Shown: positions 34,212 to 44,378, counted from the first letter of the stretch. The stretch: 64,000 nucleotides of DNA from JAKPAM01 sp047601745 (GCA_047601745.1 JASGIS010000001.1:5146001-5210000), one strand, 5' to 3'. Translations and numbers: made by a program. The notes: generated by a model from the letters alone, not told the origin.

Positions 34212-35078
34212 TCAGGCCACGAGGCTTAGTGCGCGGACTGCGTCGCCATGCACGCCCGGTGCGCTGGCCAGGAAATCCTCGCTGGCCAATGTCCAGGGAT
34301 GGCCTCGTGTGTCGGTGACGACACCGCCGGCCTCGGACACCAGCAGCGCGCCAGCGGCGAGGCCCGAGCGCACGTCGCTGTACTGCCAGAAGCCGTCGAT
34401 CTGCCCGGCAGCCACCATTCCGAGCTCGAAGGTAGCCGGCACCGTCATTCGCACCACCAGCGCCGCATTCAGCATGGACGTCACGGATTCGCCGAGACGG
34501 CGGTGGGTTTCAGGCGTCTCGCCGGGCTTGGCCTGGCCGGTGGTGACGATGGCGGCCTTGAGCTCGGTCTTGTTGGACGGGCGCATCGGCACGCCGTTCA
34601 CGTATGCCGCGCCGCTACCGCGCACGGCGGTGTACAGGCGGCCGACCACGGGTTCGTGGACGGCGGTCAGCACGGGAACGTTGTCGCGTACCAGCGTTGC
34701 GCTGACGCCCCATGCGGACAGGCCATGCACATGGTTCACGTTGCCTTCCACGGGGTCGAACACCCACCACTCTCCGCCAGGCAGCGCGCCGCCTTCCAGC
34801 TCATCGTCCACCCAGCCGGCGTTCGGGCGTGCGTCCATGAGAAGTTCGCGCGCCACCGCCAGCGATACGCCGTCGTTTGCATGGATGGCGGCCACGACGC
34901 CTTGCAGATCGTCCGGAGTGCGCGTCTGGGCGTCGAAGCGGGCCAGCATGTGAGCGCCGGCGGCGCGCACTGCGGCCACGGTAGCCGCGAGCAGCGCACC
35001 GTCGTCGTCTGCATGGGCGGCCGCGTGGTTCGCGAGGCGCCGGGCAGTCACGAGAGAGAGGTCGGTAGAGGAGTCCAT
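34212..35078 (-). CDS. inositol monophosphatase family protein with altered active site
   Basis: A 288-residue protein of the IMPase fold. Where active enzymes have WxxDPIDGTxNFxHG, this reads WWVFDPVEGNVNHVHG: the second Asp is Glu and the Thr is Asn. The upstream Glu pair is DDELEGG. The last motif, usually WDxAAG, is SDVRSGLAAGALLVSEAGG with Ser in place of Trp. Metal binding may therefore be changed or lost, although the fold appears complete. Substrate unknown. It may share a transcript with the downstream NADP reductase gene. Confidence 0.8.
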   Translation of the reverse strand: MDSSTDLSLVTARRLANHAAAHADDDGALLAATVAAVRAAGAHMLARFDAQTRTPDDLQGVVAAIHANDGVSLAVARELLMDARPNAGWVDDELEGGALPGGEWWVFDPVEGNVNHVHGLSAWGVSATLVRDNVPVLTAVHEPVVGRLYTAVRGSGAAYVNGVPMRPSNKTELKAAIVTTGQAKPGETPETHRRLGESVTSMLNAALVVRMTVPATFELGMVAAGQIDGFWQYSDVRSGLAAGALLVSEAGGVVTDTRGHPWTLASEDFLASAPGVHGDAVRALSLVA

Positions 35079-35189
35079 GGTGTTGCCTTCGAGGTTTGCC
35101 GCAGGGCGGCTCGGGTGTGTGATGGGTTCATTTTTGGCCGCCGCCCAATTAACATCAAATCAAACGTCGTTATCGATCAATTAACCCAT

Positions 35190-36101
35190 ATGCAACTGGA
35201 CATGAATCTTCTGGTGGCGCTCGACGCGCTGCTGGATGAGGGAAGCGTCGGAGGCGCCGCGGCCCGCATGCACGTCAGCTCTCCCGCCATGAGCCGCACG
35301 CTGGACCGCATCCGGCACATGACGGGCGATGCCATCCTGGTGCGCGCCGGCCGCCACATGTCACCGACGCCCTACGCGCTGGCCATACGCGAGGAGGTGC
35401 ATGCCGTGGTCACGCGCGCGCAGGCCGTGCTGGCGCGGCAGCGCCGCTTCGAGCCGGCCGAGATGGAACGCAGCTTCACCATCCAGTGCCATGACGCGCT
35501 GGCCTGCGCGCTCGGCCCCGTCTGGCTGGCCGGCCTGCGGCGCACGGCGCCGCGATCCAGCCTGAGGGTGCTGGCGGAGGCAGCGATAGACACGCCGGAG
35601 CTGCGCCAGGGCCAGGTCGACCTGCACATCGGCGCAGCCATTCCGACGCAGGCGGATCTGCTGCACGCCGTGCTTGGCGAAGATAGACTCGTGGTCGCCA
35701 TGCGGCCGGAACACCCGTTGGCGGGCCGCAAGCTCATGGCGCGCAACTACGCCTCGGCCGACCACATCACGGTTTCCCGCCGGGGCAGATTGCGCGATCC
35801 GGTGGATGAACTGCTGGCCGCCCAAGGGCTATCGCGCCGCGTCGCTGCTTCTGCACCGACGGTCGCCGCCGCGTTGTGCATGGCAGAAGCCGCCGACTTG
35901 CTGGTGGCTGTGCCAGGGTGCGTCAGCGCAACGATGGTCAAGACCATGAAGTTCAAGACGACTGCGCTGCCGCTCTCGGTACCGGTGCTGCCGATCGTCG
36001 CCACCTGGCATCGGCGCCATGACGAAGACCCCGCCCACGCGTGGCTGCGTGATCAGGTGGGCAGAGGCGTCAGGTCTTGGGCCGCAACTTCGCCGAGGTG
36101 A
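35190..36101 (+). CDS. LysR family transcriptional regulator
   Basis: A 303-residue LysR regulator of the NodD/LinR-like group. The ATG at 35190 (MQLDMNLLVALDALLDEGSV) is the family start; a much longer in-frame reading upstream is the antisense of the phosphatase gene. The helix-turn-helix is GGAAARMHVSSPAMSRTLDRIRHMTG. ALPLSVPVLPIVATWHRRHDEDPAHAWLRD is the typical C-terminus. It is divergent from the phosphatase-like gene. Its stop marks the left edge of the disturbed island region. Confidence 0.92.
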   Translation: MQLDMNLLVALDALLDEGSVGGAAARMHVSSPAMSRTLDRIRHMTGDAILVRAGRHMSPTPYALAIREEVHAVVTRAQAVLARQRRFEPAEMERSFTIQCHDALACALGPVWLAGLRRTAPRSSLRVLAEAAIDTPELRQGQVDLHIGAAIPTQADLLHAVLGEDRLVVAMRPEHPLAGRKLMARNYASADHITVSRRGRLRDPVDELLAAQGLSRRVAASAPTVAAALCMAEAADLLVAVPGCVSATMVKTMKFKTTALPLSVPVLPIVATWHRRHDEDPAHAWLRDQVGRGVRSWAATSPR

Positions 36102-36229
36102 CGCAGACCCCGCCGGCAATTCTTGGTGCGCATTTCTGTGATCGTGACCGGTCGGTCCGGGATCGTAACCCAGGCCATGTTGGAGGGGATCGAGGGTTGC
36201 ATCTGACCGAACCGGGGGTGCGTAGGTTA

Positions 36230-36870
36230 CCGGCTTTTTGCCGAAGCGCCGATGCCCCTGCCATCGCGATCGAAGCGTCGGATGACCACCACCCGCACAT
36301 CGGACAGCGCCACGATTCTTGCAGGTACCGCATCGATTCCGGCCTTTGCCGCGAGCTTCAAGGCCAGGACCTCGCCGCGCGTGGCGCTGCGACTGTCGCG
36401 CACGCTCGGAAACTTGCCGATGGCCAGCCAGCCGTCCTCGTCGACCATCGTACATTTGGGACGCATGACGCTAAGCGAAGTCCCTGCCTTACAGGTAGCG
36501 CAAGTCCTCAACCGTTTCCTGCCTGAGCTCGACCGCGCGACTGGCCTGGAAAACATGCTCCAGTTCGATCAAGGGCGGCGTCTTGCGCCGCCCCTTCGGC
36601 ACGGTACGTGCCAGGTGCCGTCCTGATCGCGCAGGCGCAGTGCGCCCACGCGGCTGAAGTCATCGACCGTCAGCAGGTAGTCCAAGCTCCCGACGTGCCG
36701 CCAGCCTTGCTGCGCACGCGCTTGGGCAACTGCTCATCCATCAGCGTCGGGCCGATCTCGTCGTTCGACGTGCTCAGCGAGTTCTCCAGCGCCCGGATCT
36801 CGCCGAAAACGTGCGACGCACGAGCAAAGCCTTGTGCTCTGAACGGACACGTCCGTGTACGGCAGCCGCC
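36230..36870 (-). pseudogene. decayed HipA-like kinase toxin gene
   Basis: The reverse strand carries HipA-family pieces in three frames: DEIGPTLMDEQLPKRVR, then GSLDYLLTVDDFSRVGALRL, then PPLIELEHVFQASRAVELRQ to a stop, then RPKCTMVDEDGWLAIGKFPS and TRGEVLALKLAAKAGIDA. In HipA toxins these are the domain before the kinase and the ATP-binding lobe. At least two frameshifts and an in-frame stop separate them, and the catalytic C-terminal lobe is missing. No antitoxin gene is adjacent. Confidence 0.75.
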
Positions 36871-37284
36871 GAGCGATATGGACCAAAATCACTTGGCCGC
36901 CAGGCCGGGAAGCTGACTTCGGTCACATCACCCTCGCCGCACACGAGACCGTTGCCGCCCGGCTTCACGTAGGGTTGCCTCAGCCTCGTTCGAGGCAGGT
37001 CCTTCAGGACAGGAACGCCCTTCGGATCGATGCGCAGGAACAGTCCGTTGCTGTACACGAGCTCCAACACGCGGGCGAGCGAGACATAGCGCTGGGCTCC
37101 TCCAAGGCTTGGCGGCCACACGTCAGTGCCTGTTCGTGGACTCCCGAATGGTCCTGGATGCCATGTTCAAGCCTTCTCCAGCCATTCCAGCGTTGTCGAC
37201 GCGCCCTAGTTGTACTTGCGCGCGCCAGGGCAGCCGAAGCTCGCGCGGGCGCCCCGTGACAACGCTGTGTGCAGAGTGCCGGAC

Positions 37285-37495
37285 TCAGGGGATCTGCCGG
37301 GCCGCATGTTTCAGCCGAAGGATTTCAACGGTGCGCGCCGCATCCAGCACGCGATAGAACAGGATATGTAGTTCCGATGTACGACCAGCTCACGCACGCC
37401 GGCCAGTAACCCGGGCCAGCCAGGCCGACCCGGCGCCGGGTGGTCGGCAAACGGCAGCGTCTTGTCGTGCAGTTCTTGGCTGAAGTGGAGATCAG
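37285..37495 (-). pseudogene. truncated RelE/ParE-type toxin remnant
   Basis: A reverse frame ending at 37285 reads LHFSQELHDKTLPFADHP and then VRELVVHRNYILFYRVLDAA before RTVEILRLKHAARQIP, the C-terminal two thirds of a RelE/ParE toxin. The sequence between (APGRPGWPGLLAG) looks degraded, and no start codon or antitoxin lies upstream. Bases 37496-37651, between it and the Wadjet promoter, show nothing recognisable. Confidence 0.7.
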
Positions 37496-37651
37496 CCTAT
37501 TAGAGCGACTTATGCGCAGTTTTTCGTGTTTCAACCCGGACTGGTTGATGTCATCTTCCCACGTCAAGCGGCTTCGGCTAGATTCTAAGCCGCAGCAGCC
37601 ACAGCTTGTCCCGAGGTAGGCACTAGCTGTCTTCCTGCTCTTCAGGACAAC

Positions 37652-37703
37652 TTGGCAGACTTCTTAATTTTTTTTGTACATTTGGTAGACGTTTTCAGGA
37701 GGT
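37652..37703 (+). promoter_or_regulatory. promoter candidate and strong ribosome binding site for the Wadjet operon
   Basis: TTGGCA (37652-37657) and TGTACA (37675-37680) are spaced 17 bases, in an AT-rich stretch that stands out from its surroundings; the -10 match is only moderate. AGGAGGT (37697-37703), a perfect Shine-Dalgarno sequence, lies 4 bases before the GTG start of jetA and decides that start. Confidence 0.5.
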
Positions 37704-37707
37704 AGCT

Positions 37708-39252
37708 GTGCCGCACCGGCAGGCACCATCGTCGGGCTCAGAACCGGACCTTGCACCGTGCAAGACAGTCCCGGCGGAGCCTGGACCAGATACGGCCTCT
37801 GAGGGCGGCGTGCGAGTGGATAGTGGTTCCGCAGAGCTGCTTGACCTATCGCGTCAGCAGCAAAACCTCCTGCTCTTACGGCCCATCTTCCAGCTCGAGC
37901 GCTACAAGACGCTACTCGGTAGCGAAGGCGGCGCGGACAGGACGCTGTTCGACGGTATCGACACCCACTACCTCGCGCTGTCCGCCCTTGACCTGATGAT
38001 GGAGGCAACAACGGTCTCCGGCGGTAGCACTTCCGTCGAGGTTGTGACTCACCTGGGGTACGTCACCGGTCGCATGAAGCCCGACCTCAAGCCGTCTCAG
38101 ACGCACCGCATCGCGGAAGTTGTCCTCGACGCACTCGACAACAAGGCCAACAACCACAGGGAGTTCACAGCGGAGTTCTTCGACGCGCCTACGAACACAA
38201 CTAAGTCGGCCCGATACCGACTAGTCCGTTTCGAACCTGACGCTGATGACGTCTACCGCTACCGCCCCACCGCCGAAGGCTACCTCGTCTACCTGGGGAT
38301 GCTCGACCTCGCGCCGGAGGACTCGCAAGAGCTGATGGAAAAGATGCTCGATCTGCTCGTGCGCCGCGGCCGGTTTGAAGCAGCCGTCGAGATTGCCCGG
38401 CGAGCCCGGAAATACTCCATCGAGTACCGTCAGCTGATTCGTGATCGGCTCTATCAAGCCTATCGAGCACCAGGAAGCATCAACTGGAGCCGCGACATGG
38501 CTGGGCGGCTTGACGAGGCGCGAACGCACGTTCGTCAGCGACAAACCGAAGACGCCCGGATGGAGGAAGCCGTTGGCGAGGCCCTGCTTGGCGCCGATGA
38601 GCCGAAGACGCGCGAGAGCCTCGTGCAGTTGAAGGAAACCATCCGGAGCGCCAGCCTCATCCGACTGCAACTTGTCACTGACATCAACGTAGCGCCCGAG
38701 CGTTTCATTGAGGCGCAGCGCGCAGTTTTCCGGGCACGCAAGCCCACCGGTCTCCCGGACCTTGAGCCGCAGCTCCTTCCGCAACTCGTCAACCTTCCAA
38801 CCCGAGTGCTCTCGACAGAGGCGGATGTCTTCATCAGTGCGCTGTACCCATCCGTGTGGCCGAGGGTGTACGACCTGAACTCGGTGTTCGCCCTGCTACT
38901 GGAGCAGCGTGGGGAGGGCGCGGAGGTCGAGACTGACCCAGGCTCGATTGAGAAGCTCGCCCCCCTGCCTGACCAGTTTTCAAAGGAACTCGTGCAGCGC
39001 GCCAACGACTGGCTGGCACGCAAGTTCTCTACCAGCCAACGGCTGCGCATCGACCAGCTGCTGGATGCCGCTGAAGACGAAGGCCTGGACCGAACGACGC
39101 GGCGGTGCCTCGTTCTCATCCTGTTCCGCTCGTTCGCGCGGTCTGAGAGCGAGTTCAAGAACGTGAGTGTCGAACTCACCGGAGACACCTTCCGTATCGA
39201 CATCGCTCAAGGCAGTGTCCTCGAGTTCGCTTCTCTGGAGGAGCCAGAATGA
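37708..39252 (+). CDS. jetA: Wadjet anti-plasmid system protein JetA (kleisin-like)
   Basis: A 514-residue protein, first of four. By position, size and composition it is JetA, the kleisin (MukF-like) subunit that bridges the JetC SMC heads. The start is a GTG at 37708 behind a perfect AGGAGGT. The first 40 residues are low-complexity and polar. The following region (QNLLLLRPIFQLERYKTLLG) resembles a helical dimerisation or winged-helix part. Residues about 255-320 are charged and helical (RLDEARTHVRQRQTEDARME), suiting a linker, and the last 100 residues look like a winged helix. Its stop overlaps jetB by ATGA. Base composition is a little less GC-rich than the flanking chromosome. The JetA assignment rests mainly on its neighbours. 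Confidence 0.85.
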   Translation: MPHRQAPSSGSEPDLAPCKTVPAEPGPDTASEGGVRVDSGSAELLDLSRQQQNLLLLRPIFQLERYKTLLGSEGGADRTLFDGIDTHYLALSALDLMMEATTVSGGSTSVEVVTHLGYVTGRMKPDLKPSQTHRIAEVVLDALDNKANNHREFTAEFFDAPTNTTKSARYRLVRFEPDADDVYRYRPTAEGYLVYLGMLDLAPEDSQELMEKMLDLLVRRGRFEAAVEIARRARKYSIEYRQLIRDRLYQAYRAPGSINWSRDMAGRLDEARTHVRQRQTEDARMEEAVGEALLGADEPKTRESLVQLKETIRSASLIRLQLVTDINVAPERFIEAQRAVFRARKPTGLPDLEPQLLPQLVNLPTRVLSTEADVFISALYPSVWPRVYDLNSVFALLLEQRGEGAEVETDPGSIEKLAPLPDQFSKELVQRANDWLARKFSTSQRLRIDQLLDAAEDEGLDRTTRRCLVLILFRSFARSESEFKNVSVELTGDTFRIDIAQGSVLEFASLEEPE

Positions 39253-39980
39253 ACGCAGAATCTACCGTACGCAACGCCGCGCGACTGACCTATAAGGCGC
39301 TGCACACAACGCTGTCGCCCATCAACGACTCGGAGTACCGCGAGCTGCTCGCCCTCTGCAGAGCGGACCCGACGTTCAGGCGGTACGTCGAGGATGTCGC
39401 GGCTGGCATGGATCTGCAGATTCTCGACTTGAGCGAGCAGCGTGGACTCATCGTAGTTCCAGCTTCCAAGGATAGCCGCTTCGCAGTGCGTCTCACGGAT
39501 ATCCGCAGCGGCATGACTCCAGACCAGAAGGCCGCGCTCGTGCTTGCCCACATCGCCATCGCCGCGGTCTTCTTCCCAACGACCGATGGATTGGACGACG
39601 ACAACTACTCCCCACCTCCGGCGTCTGTTGCCACCTGTCGCGACACGCTCTATGCACTGGCGCGACGCCTGAAGGAGACTTCCGACCTCCCGCCAGACCT
39701 ACCACCTGAGCTCGCTCCTGGCTGGGAGACGATTTCAGCACTGCCAGTAGCAATCCCGTCCGGTCAGCGAGCGTCGCACGCCTCGGTCGTCGGCGTCGTC
39801 AAGATTGCGTTGAACCAGATGGCGCAGAACGGCCTTGTTCGACTTGACCGAGACGCCGAAGACGAAGCAGCCGCGACCTACACACCCACCTTTCGGCTGC
39901 GTGTGCAGCTGCGAGAACTGGCGCTGCGGCGACTCTATGAGATGGCGCAATTGGCTACGACCGAGCGCAAGGCACCGTGA
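39249..39980 (+). CDS. jetB: Wadjet system protein JetB (KITE/MukE-like)
   Basis: A 243-residue protein with the size and position of JetB, the tandem winged-helix (MukE-like) subunit that binds JetA. It overlaps jetA by four bases (ATGA) and jetC by four (GTGA), so synthesis is coupled. KAALVLAHIAIAAVFFPT and SVVGVVKIALNQMAQNGLVRLDRD fit winged-helix core helices and the turn. No catalytic motif is expected. The DUF assignment within Wadjet subtypes cannot be settled without a profile search. Confidence 0.82.
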   Translation: MNAESTVRNAARLTYKALHTTLSPINDSEYRELLALCRADPTFRRYVEDVAAGMDLQILDLSEQRGLIVVPASKDSRFAVRLTDIRSGMTPDQKAALVLAHIAIAAVFFPTTDGLDDDNYSPPPASVATCRDTLYALARRLKETSDLPPDLPPELAPGWETISALPVAIPSGQRASHASVVGVVKIALNQMAQNGLVRLDRDAEDEAAATYTPTFRLRVQLRELALRRLYEMAQLATTERKAP

Positions 39981-42900
39981 CCATGCAAAAGATATCCCGC
40001 ATCCACCTGGGCAACTGTGGCTACCGCACCGCATGGTACGACGGAATGATCTTCGAGCTGACCGACCCGGACAGCGATCAACCCACCGATACGCTTATCA
40101 ACCTGGAGAATGGCGGCGGCAAGACCACACTCATCGGTCTTGTGTTCTCGTGCTTCGAAACCGCTCAAGAGAAGTTTCTCAAGCATATCCAGAGCAAGCA
40201 CAACACGTTCTCTCAATACTTCACTCACGACGGCGCGCCTGGTTTCATCATCGTTGAATGGCTAATGCCGTCCAGAACGGCAGGGGGCGATCCCTACCGC
40301 CTGGTGACCGGTCAGGCGGTCGCGGTAAGATCGCACACCGAGCCACCTGAAGTCGACCGCATGTTCTTCTCGTTCGAGGAGCACGCTGACCTCGGTCTAG
40401 TGGACATCCCGGCCCCCGGTCTGGCGCAGCCCGCGCCGACGTCCATGCAGGAGTTTTCGCGCTGGCTACACGCACAGCAGAAGAAGTACCCGGGTGACGT
40501 TTTCATCAGCCACAACCGCCAAGCGGAGTGGCAACGGCATCTGAAAGACGAGCGTCTTATTGACCTGGCCATGCTGCGCATGCAGGTTAACTTCTCGGCC
40601 CAGGAAGGTGGTTTCGACACGGGCTTCCTCGACTTCAAGACGGAAGGCGAGTTCCTGCGCAAGTTCCTGCACCTGACCAGCGACACCCCCAAGGCCGACG
40701 AGGCGCGCAAGCTGGTGGTTGCGGTATGCGAGAAGCATCGTCGCAAGCCTCAGTTCCAGAAGCGTCGTGATGAGCTGACCAAGTTCCGGGCGTCGCTGAA
40801 CGCTTTCGCCGAGCTGGCTCATCTGTACATTGAGACGCTTGCTGCGCAGCGCTCGATGCTGATTCGGGGCGCTCAGATGGTCCAGGCTCTGCAGGATCGG
40901 GCCCTCTCCTTGCGCCTTGACCACGACCGAGAGGTGGAGTTTGAGCAGACCCAGCGAAGGCTGGCCTCGGCTGCGTTCGCAGACTCGACGTCGTACACGA
41001 AGGAGCAGGCTACGGTCACCTGGGCCTGGCACCAGAAGCGCAGCGCGCTGGCGAAGGTGCGCAAGGAAGCGGCCGATGGCCGGGTGAAGGACCTAGAGCG
41101 GGACGAACGGTTAATTCGAGCGGCGCGGCTGCAGAAGGAAATCATCGGCATCGACGAAGAGCTCAAGGAGCTTGACGCGCTGGCCGAAGCCGAGCGTGCG
41201 AATCTCAAACCGACGAAGGATCATGTCGAGATTCAAGGTGCACTTTTGCGCCGAGCGCTGTTCAACGAAGAGCAGCGATTGAAGGCAGCGCTCCAAGTGC
41301 TTGACGAGCAAGCTACCGCGCGGGAGGAAGAGCGAACGGCCCTTCGCAAACAACGAGCTCAAGCCGAAGCTGACGAGATCCGCCAGGTAAAAGAACACTC
41401 GAAGCTCCAAGCGGCCGAGGAGTCCTACACACGTCGCAAGCAAGCTCTTGAAGCGGATGGTACCTTTCTCGGGCCCGATGAGGAAACTGCGGAGGCGCTC
41501 GAACGACTGAATGCCGCAGCTGAGACTGCGGCTTCCGAGCGTGACTTACACCGAGCATCGCAGCAACGCTGCGCCAAGGAGGCACGAGAGCATCGACAAG
41601 CCGCTACAGCAGCGAACATCCGCGCAGTCGAGCTGGCTAGTAAGGCGTGGACACTCGGCGAGTTCATCGCACGAGGGGAGGCCGAACTCGAGCGCCTGGC
41701 GCAGCTACCTGCTCTTCTGAACGCCGTCGAATCCGAGCGTGTCGACCCGTTGTCCGCAGCCTTGCCTGCGTGCCTGTGCGAAGTCGTCTCTGAGTCGGCA
41801 AAACAAGTGTCTCTAAGAGACATTCGCCTGGCAGAGCTGCGTGCCACCAAGCAGGCTATTGATGAGACCGGGGTTGCTGGCTACAGCATCGATGTTGCAC
41901 TCGTCGTCGAGACGCTTCTACGGGCGGGGGTGCGCTCGGCCAGAGCCTATAACGAGTACATCTCACGTGCCCTACCGGATGCCTCCGAAGCGCGATCGCT
42001 CGTCGCCAGTAACCCCGCCCGCTTCCTCGGCGTCTCGGTAGCCTCCACGGAACTTGACAAGGCCAGGGCCATCTCCTGGGAGGCGTGGCGGCCTACGCGC
42101 CCTGTGGTGGTATCAGCGGCAACCCTTGAGCCTGTAGCACAACTGGCAGAGCACCTAGTTGTCCCCACCGAGGACGATTCAGCGTTTAACATTGAGGCTG
42201 CTGCCAAGCTGGGCTCGAACCTCGAGCTTCGCACCTCCAATGAAAGTGAGCATCGGTCCGCGTATCGGGAACGCCACGACCAAACGTTGAAGGCAATCCA
42301 CGAGCTGGATATGTATGCGAAGGAATTCGGCGATGGAAAACTCGGACGGGCACGAGCCGACAAGGCAGCCTTCGAAGAAGATGCTGCCGCGGCGAAAGCA
42401 CGCGCCGAGTTCCTCGAATCGCTTGCGCTTGAGCTGGATGAAAAGGCTCAAGAGCTAGAGCCGCAAGCTCAGGCAGCCGATGCGAGACGCCAGGCTGCCC
42501 TTCTGTCTTCGGCAGCGATCTGTGCGTTTCAGAGCGAACACGAAGCGGGCCACGAGGAGCGCATCCGTCGACTGGCGGACCTCGCGCGAGGTATTACAAC
42601 AGCACAGGAGAGAAAGTCTGCAGCCGACGAAGGCCTTGCGCGGTTGCAGGACGAGCACGACCGCGACCAGGGCCTGCGTGTGAGCACTGACCATGAACTC
42701 AAGCTCGCTGGCGAAGAACGGGCGGGCGTTGCTCACTACGACAAGGGTTATCCGGCCCACGAACAGCTGTTGCAAAACCCACGGCCGGTAGAGACGTTGC
42801 GCCGCATCTATCGCGACGCCGAAGCCACCTACCTGGTCGAGGAAAAAGAGCGACTGGGGCTCTTGGCGCACAAGCTGGAAGATGCGCGAAAGCGCCGCGA

Positions 42901-44374
42901 GGACAAAGCCAAGGAGTTCACCCGTGAGTTCAAGGGTGTGCAAATGGCGGACCTTGCTCCCTTCCTGGACGTGAATTATGAAGAGGCACTGACTAATGTC
43001 GCGTCCACGCTGGAGGTGGCCAAGCCAGAGCAAGTGAGTGCCGCATCAAACCTGCAGATCTTGAGCGGTGAGTCAAAAAAATGGTTTGACTCGAACAAGA
43101 CGAACCTCGGGCCTGAGGTACCCGCTCACGAGACTTTGGATTTGGATTCCCTGGCCAATCTTATGGCTGAGGCCGAGAACCATGTGAACGCGGCACTGGA
43201 ACGGATGCGAACGGCCAACGACGCCGCGAGCCAGGCCGCGGACCGTGCCAGTCGGAAACGCACGGCAGCGGAGGCCGACGAGAAGGTTGAGGCGCTGCTG
43301 CGCAGCAGCATGGGGTTTCAAGACAAGCCCGACCCGGTGCTCATCGCAGCGGAAATCAGCGCCCAAGTGGGAATGCCCTTGGAGGTGCCGGACTCCGGCA
43401 GCTTGGTTCTCGAGGCCGACGCTAGCAACCAGATCAACGCGCTGCTGAAGGAATACATGGGAAAGAATCAAGGCGTCAACAAACTGCAGATGAAGGCCCA
43501 TGCTACCTTCGACCTCGTCAAGGCGGCCGCGTCAGAACAGTCGTTCCGCGAGATCGACCCCGATGTTGCGCAGCAGATGATCGCCAACGAGTTCGGCGCC
43601 GCGTGTACGGATGCGAAACGGCTCTTAGAGCATCTGGACGACCGCATCGCGACTACCGAGGCAACGCTGCGATCGATGCAAGCCGACTTCGACGCCTGCG
43701 TCGAGGAGGTTCTCGCTGTCGTTCGCTCCGCCATCACGACGCTCAATCGCGCGACGAGCAAGGACAAGTCAGTGCCGATGGGCGCCCCATACGTCGGTGG
43801 CAAGCAGGTCCTAAAGATGCGGGCGAACTTCGGCACAGTGCCAGTAGAGACGCGACGCCAGACCCTCAGCGCCTACCTCGACACATTGGTTGATACGAAC
43901 GTGTTCCCCCCGCGCGGTACAGACCTCATCGCTGATGCTGTGGCGCGCGTTTACGGGCGTCCACTGGGACTGCAAGTCCTGAAAATGTCCATCGAGGAGA
44001 CAGAGCAGTACGTACCGATTGAGCGGGTTTCAAACTCTGGTGGCGAAGGAGTCGTCATGGCGATGTTCCTGTACTTGGTCATCAATCAGTTGCGGGCGGA
44101 GAACCATGCGCAAGTACATCGCATTGCCGGTGGACCACTCATCCTCGACAACCCATTCGCGAAGGCCACCAGCCCCGCCATGTGGCGCGCCCAACGGCTG
44201 CTAGCCGAGGCCATGAACGTCCAGTTGATATTCGCCACAGCACTTCAGGACTTCAACGCTCTCGGGGAGTTCCAGCGGTTCATCCGCCTGCGCCGCGCCG
44301 GACAGAATAGCAAGACGAGACGCTGGCACCTTGAGTTGGCGAACCTGAAGCTCAACGACGCCCCGAGGAGTTGA
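39977..44374 (+). CDS. jetC: Wadjet system SMC-like ATPase JetC (MukB-like)
   Basis: A 1465-residue SMC-family motor (1463 if the ATG at 39983 is used). LINLENGGGKTTLIGLVFS (about residues 40-58) holds the Walker A motif; VSNSGGEGVVMAMFLYLV (about 1350-1367) is the ABC signature, and GGPLILDNPFAKATS (about 1387-1401) Walker B, with Asn instead of the usual Glu after the Asp. The middle 1000 residues are long charged coiled coils (for example LKEYMGKNQGVNKLQ and EERTALRKQRAQAEADE). JetC extrudes DNA loops and, with JetD, recognises small circular plasmids. It is longer than the roughly 1100 residues usual for type I JetC. Confidence 0.92.
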   Translation: MTMQKISRIHLGNCGYRTAWYDGMIFELTDPDSDQPTDTLINLENGGGKTTLIGLVFSCFETAQEKFLKHIQSKHNTFSQYFTHDGAPGFIIVEWLMPSRTAGGDPYRLVTGQAVAVRSHTEPPEVDRMFFSFEEHADLGLVDIPAPGLAQPAPTSMQEFSRWLHAQQKKYPGDVFISHNRQAEWQRHLKDERLIDLAMLRMQVNFSAQEGGFDTGFLDFKTEGEFLRKFLHLTSDTPKADEARKLVVAVCEKHRRKPQFQKRRDELTKFRASLNAFAELAHLYIETLAAQRSMLIRGAQMVQALQDRALSLRLDHDREVEFEQTQRRLASAAFADSTSYTKEQATVTWAWHQKRSALAKVRKEAADGRVKDLERDERLIRAARLQKEIIGIDEELKELDALAEAERANLKPTKDHVEIQGALLRRALFNEEQRLKAALQVLDEQATAREEERTALRKQRAQAEADEIRQVKEHSKLQAAEESYTRRKQALEADGTFLGPDEETAEALERLNAAAETAASERDLHRASQQRCAKEAREHRQAATAANIRAVELASKAWTLGEFIARGEAELERLAQLPALLNAVESERVDPLSAALPACLCEVVSESAKQVSLRDIRLAELRATKQAIDETGVAGYSIDVALVVETLLRAGVRSARAYNEYISRALPDASEARSLVASNPARFLGVSVASTELDKARAISWEAWRPTRPVVVSAATLEPVAQLAEHLVVPTEDDSAFNIEAAAKLGSNLELRTSNESEHRSAYRERHDQTLKAIHELDMYAKEFGDGKLGRARADKAAFEEDAAAAKARAEFLESLALELDEKAQELEPQAQAADARRQAALLSSAAICAFQSEHEAGHEERIRRLADLARGITTAQERKSAADEGLARLQDEHDRDQGLRVSTDHELKLAGEERAGVAHYDKGYPAHEQLLQNPRPVETLRRIYRDAEATYLVEEKERLGLLAHKLEDARKRREDKAKEFTREFKGVQMADLAPFLDVNYEEALTNVASTLEVAKPEQVSAASNLQILSGESKKWFDSNKTNLGPEVPAHETLDLDSLANLMAEAENHVNAALERMRTANDAASQAADRASRKRTAAEADEKVEALLRSSMGFQDKPDPVLIAAEISAQVGMPLEVPDSGSLVLEADASNQINALLKEYMGKNQGVNKLQMKAHATFDLVKAAASEQSFREIDPDVAQQMIANEFGAACTDAKRLLEHLDDRIATTEATLRSMQADFDACVEEVLAVVRSAITTLNRATSKDKSVPMGAPYVGGKQVLKMRANFGTVPVETRRQTLSAYLDTLVDTNVFPPRGTDLIADAVARVYGRPLGLQVLKMSIEETEQYVPIERVSNSGGEGVVMAMFLYLVINQLRAENHAQVHRIAGGPLILDNPFAKATSPAMWRAQRLLAEAMNVQLIFATALQDFNALGEFQRFIRLRRAGQNSKTRRWHLELANLKLNDAPRS

Positions 44375-44378
44375 CGGC

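Noticed and set aside
39977..44374. JetC as a RecN or SbcC repair ATPase
   Set aside because: The four-gene order with a kleisin-like, a MukE-like and a DUF2220 nuclease protein fits Wadjet and not stand-alone repair proteins.
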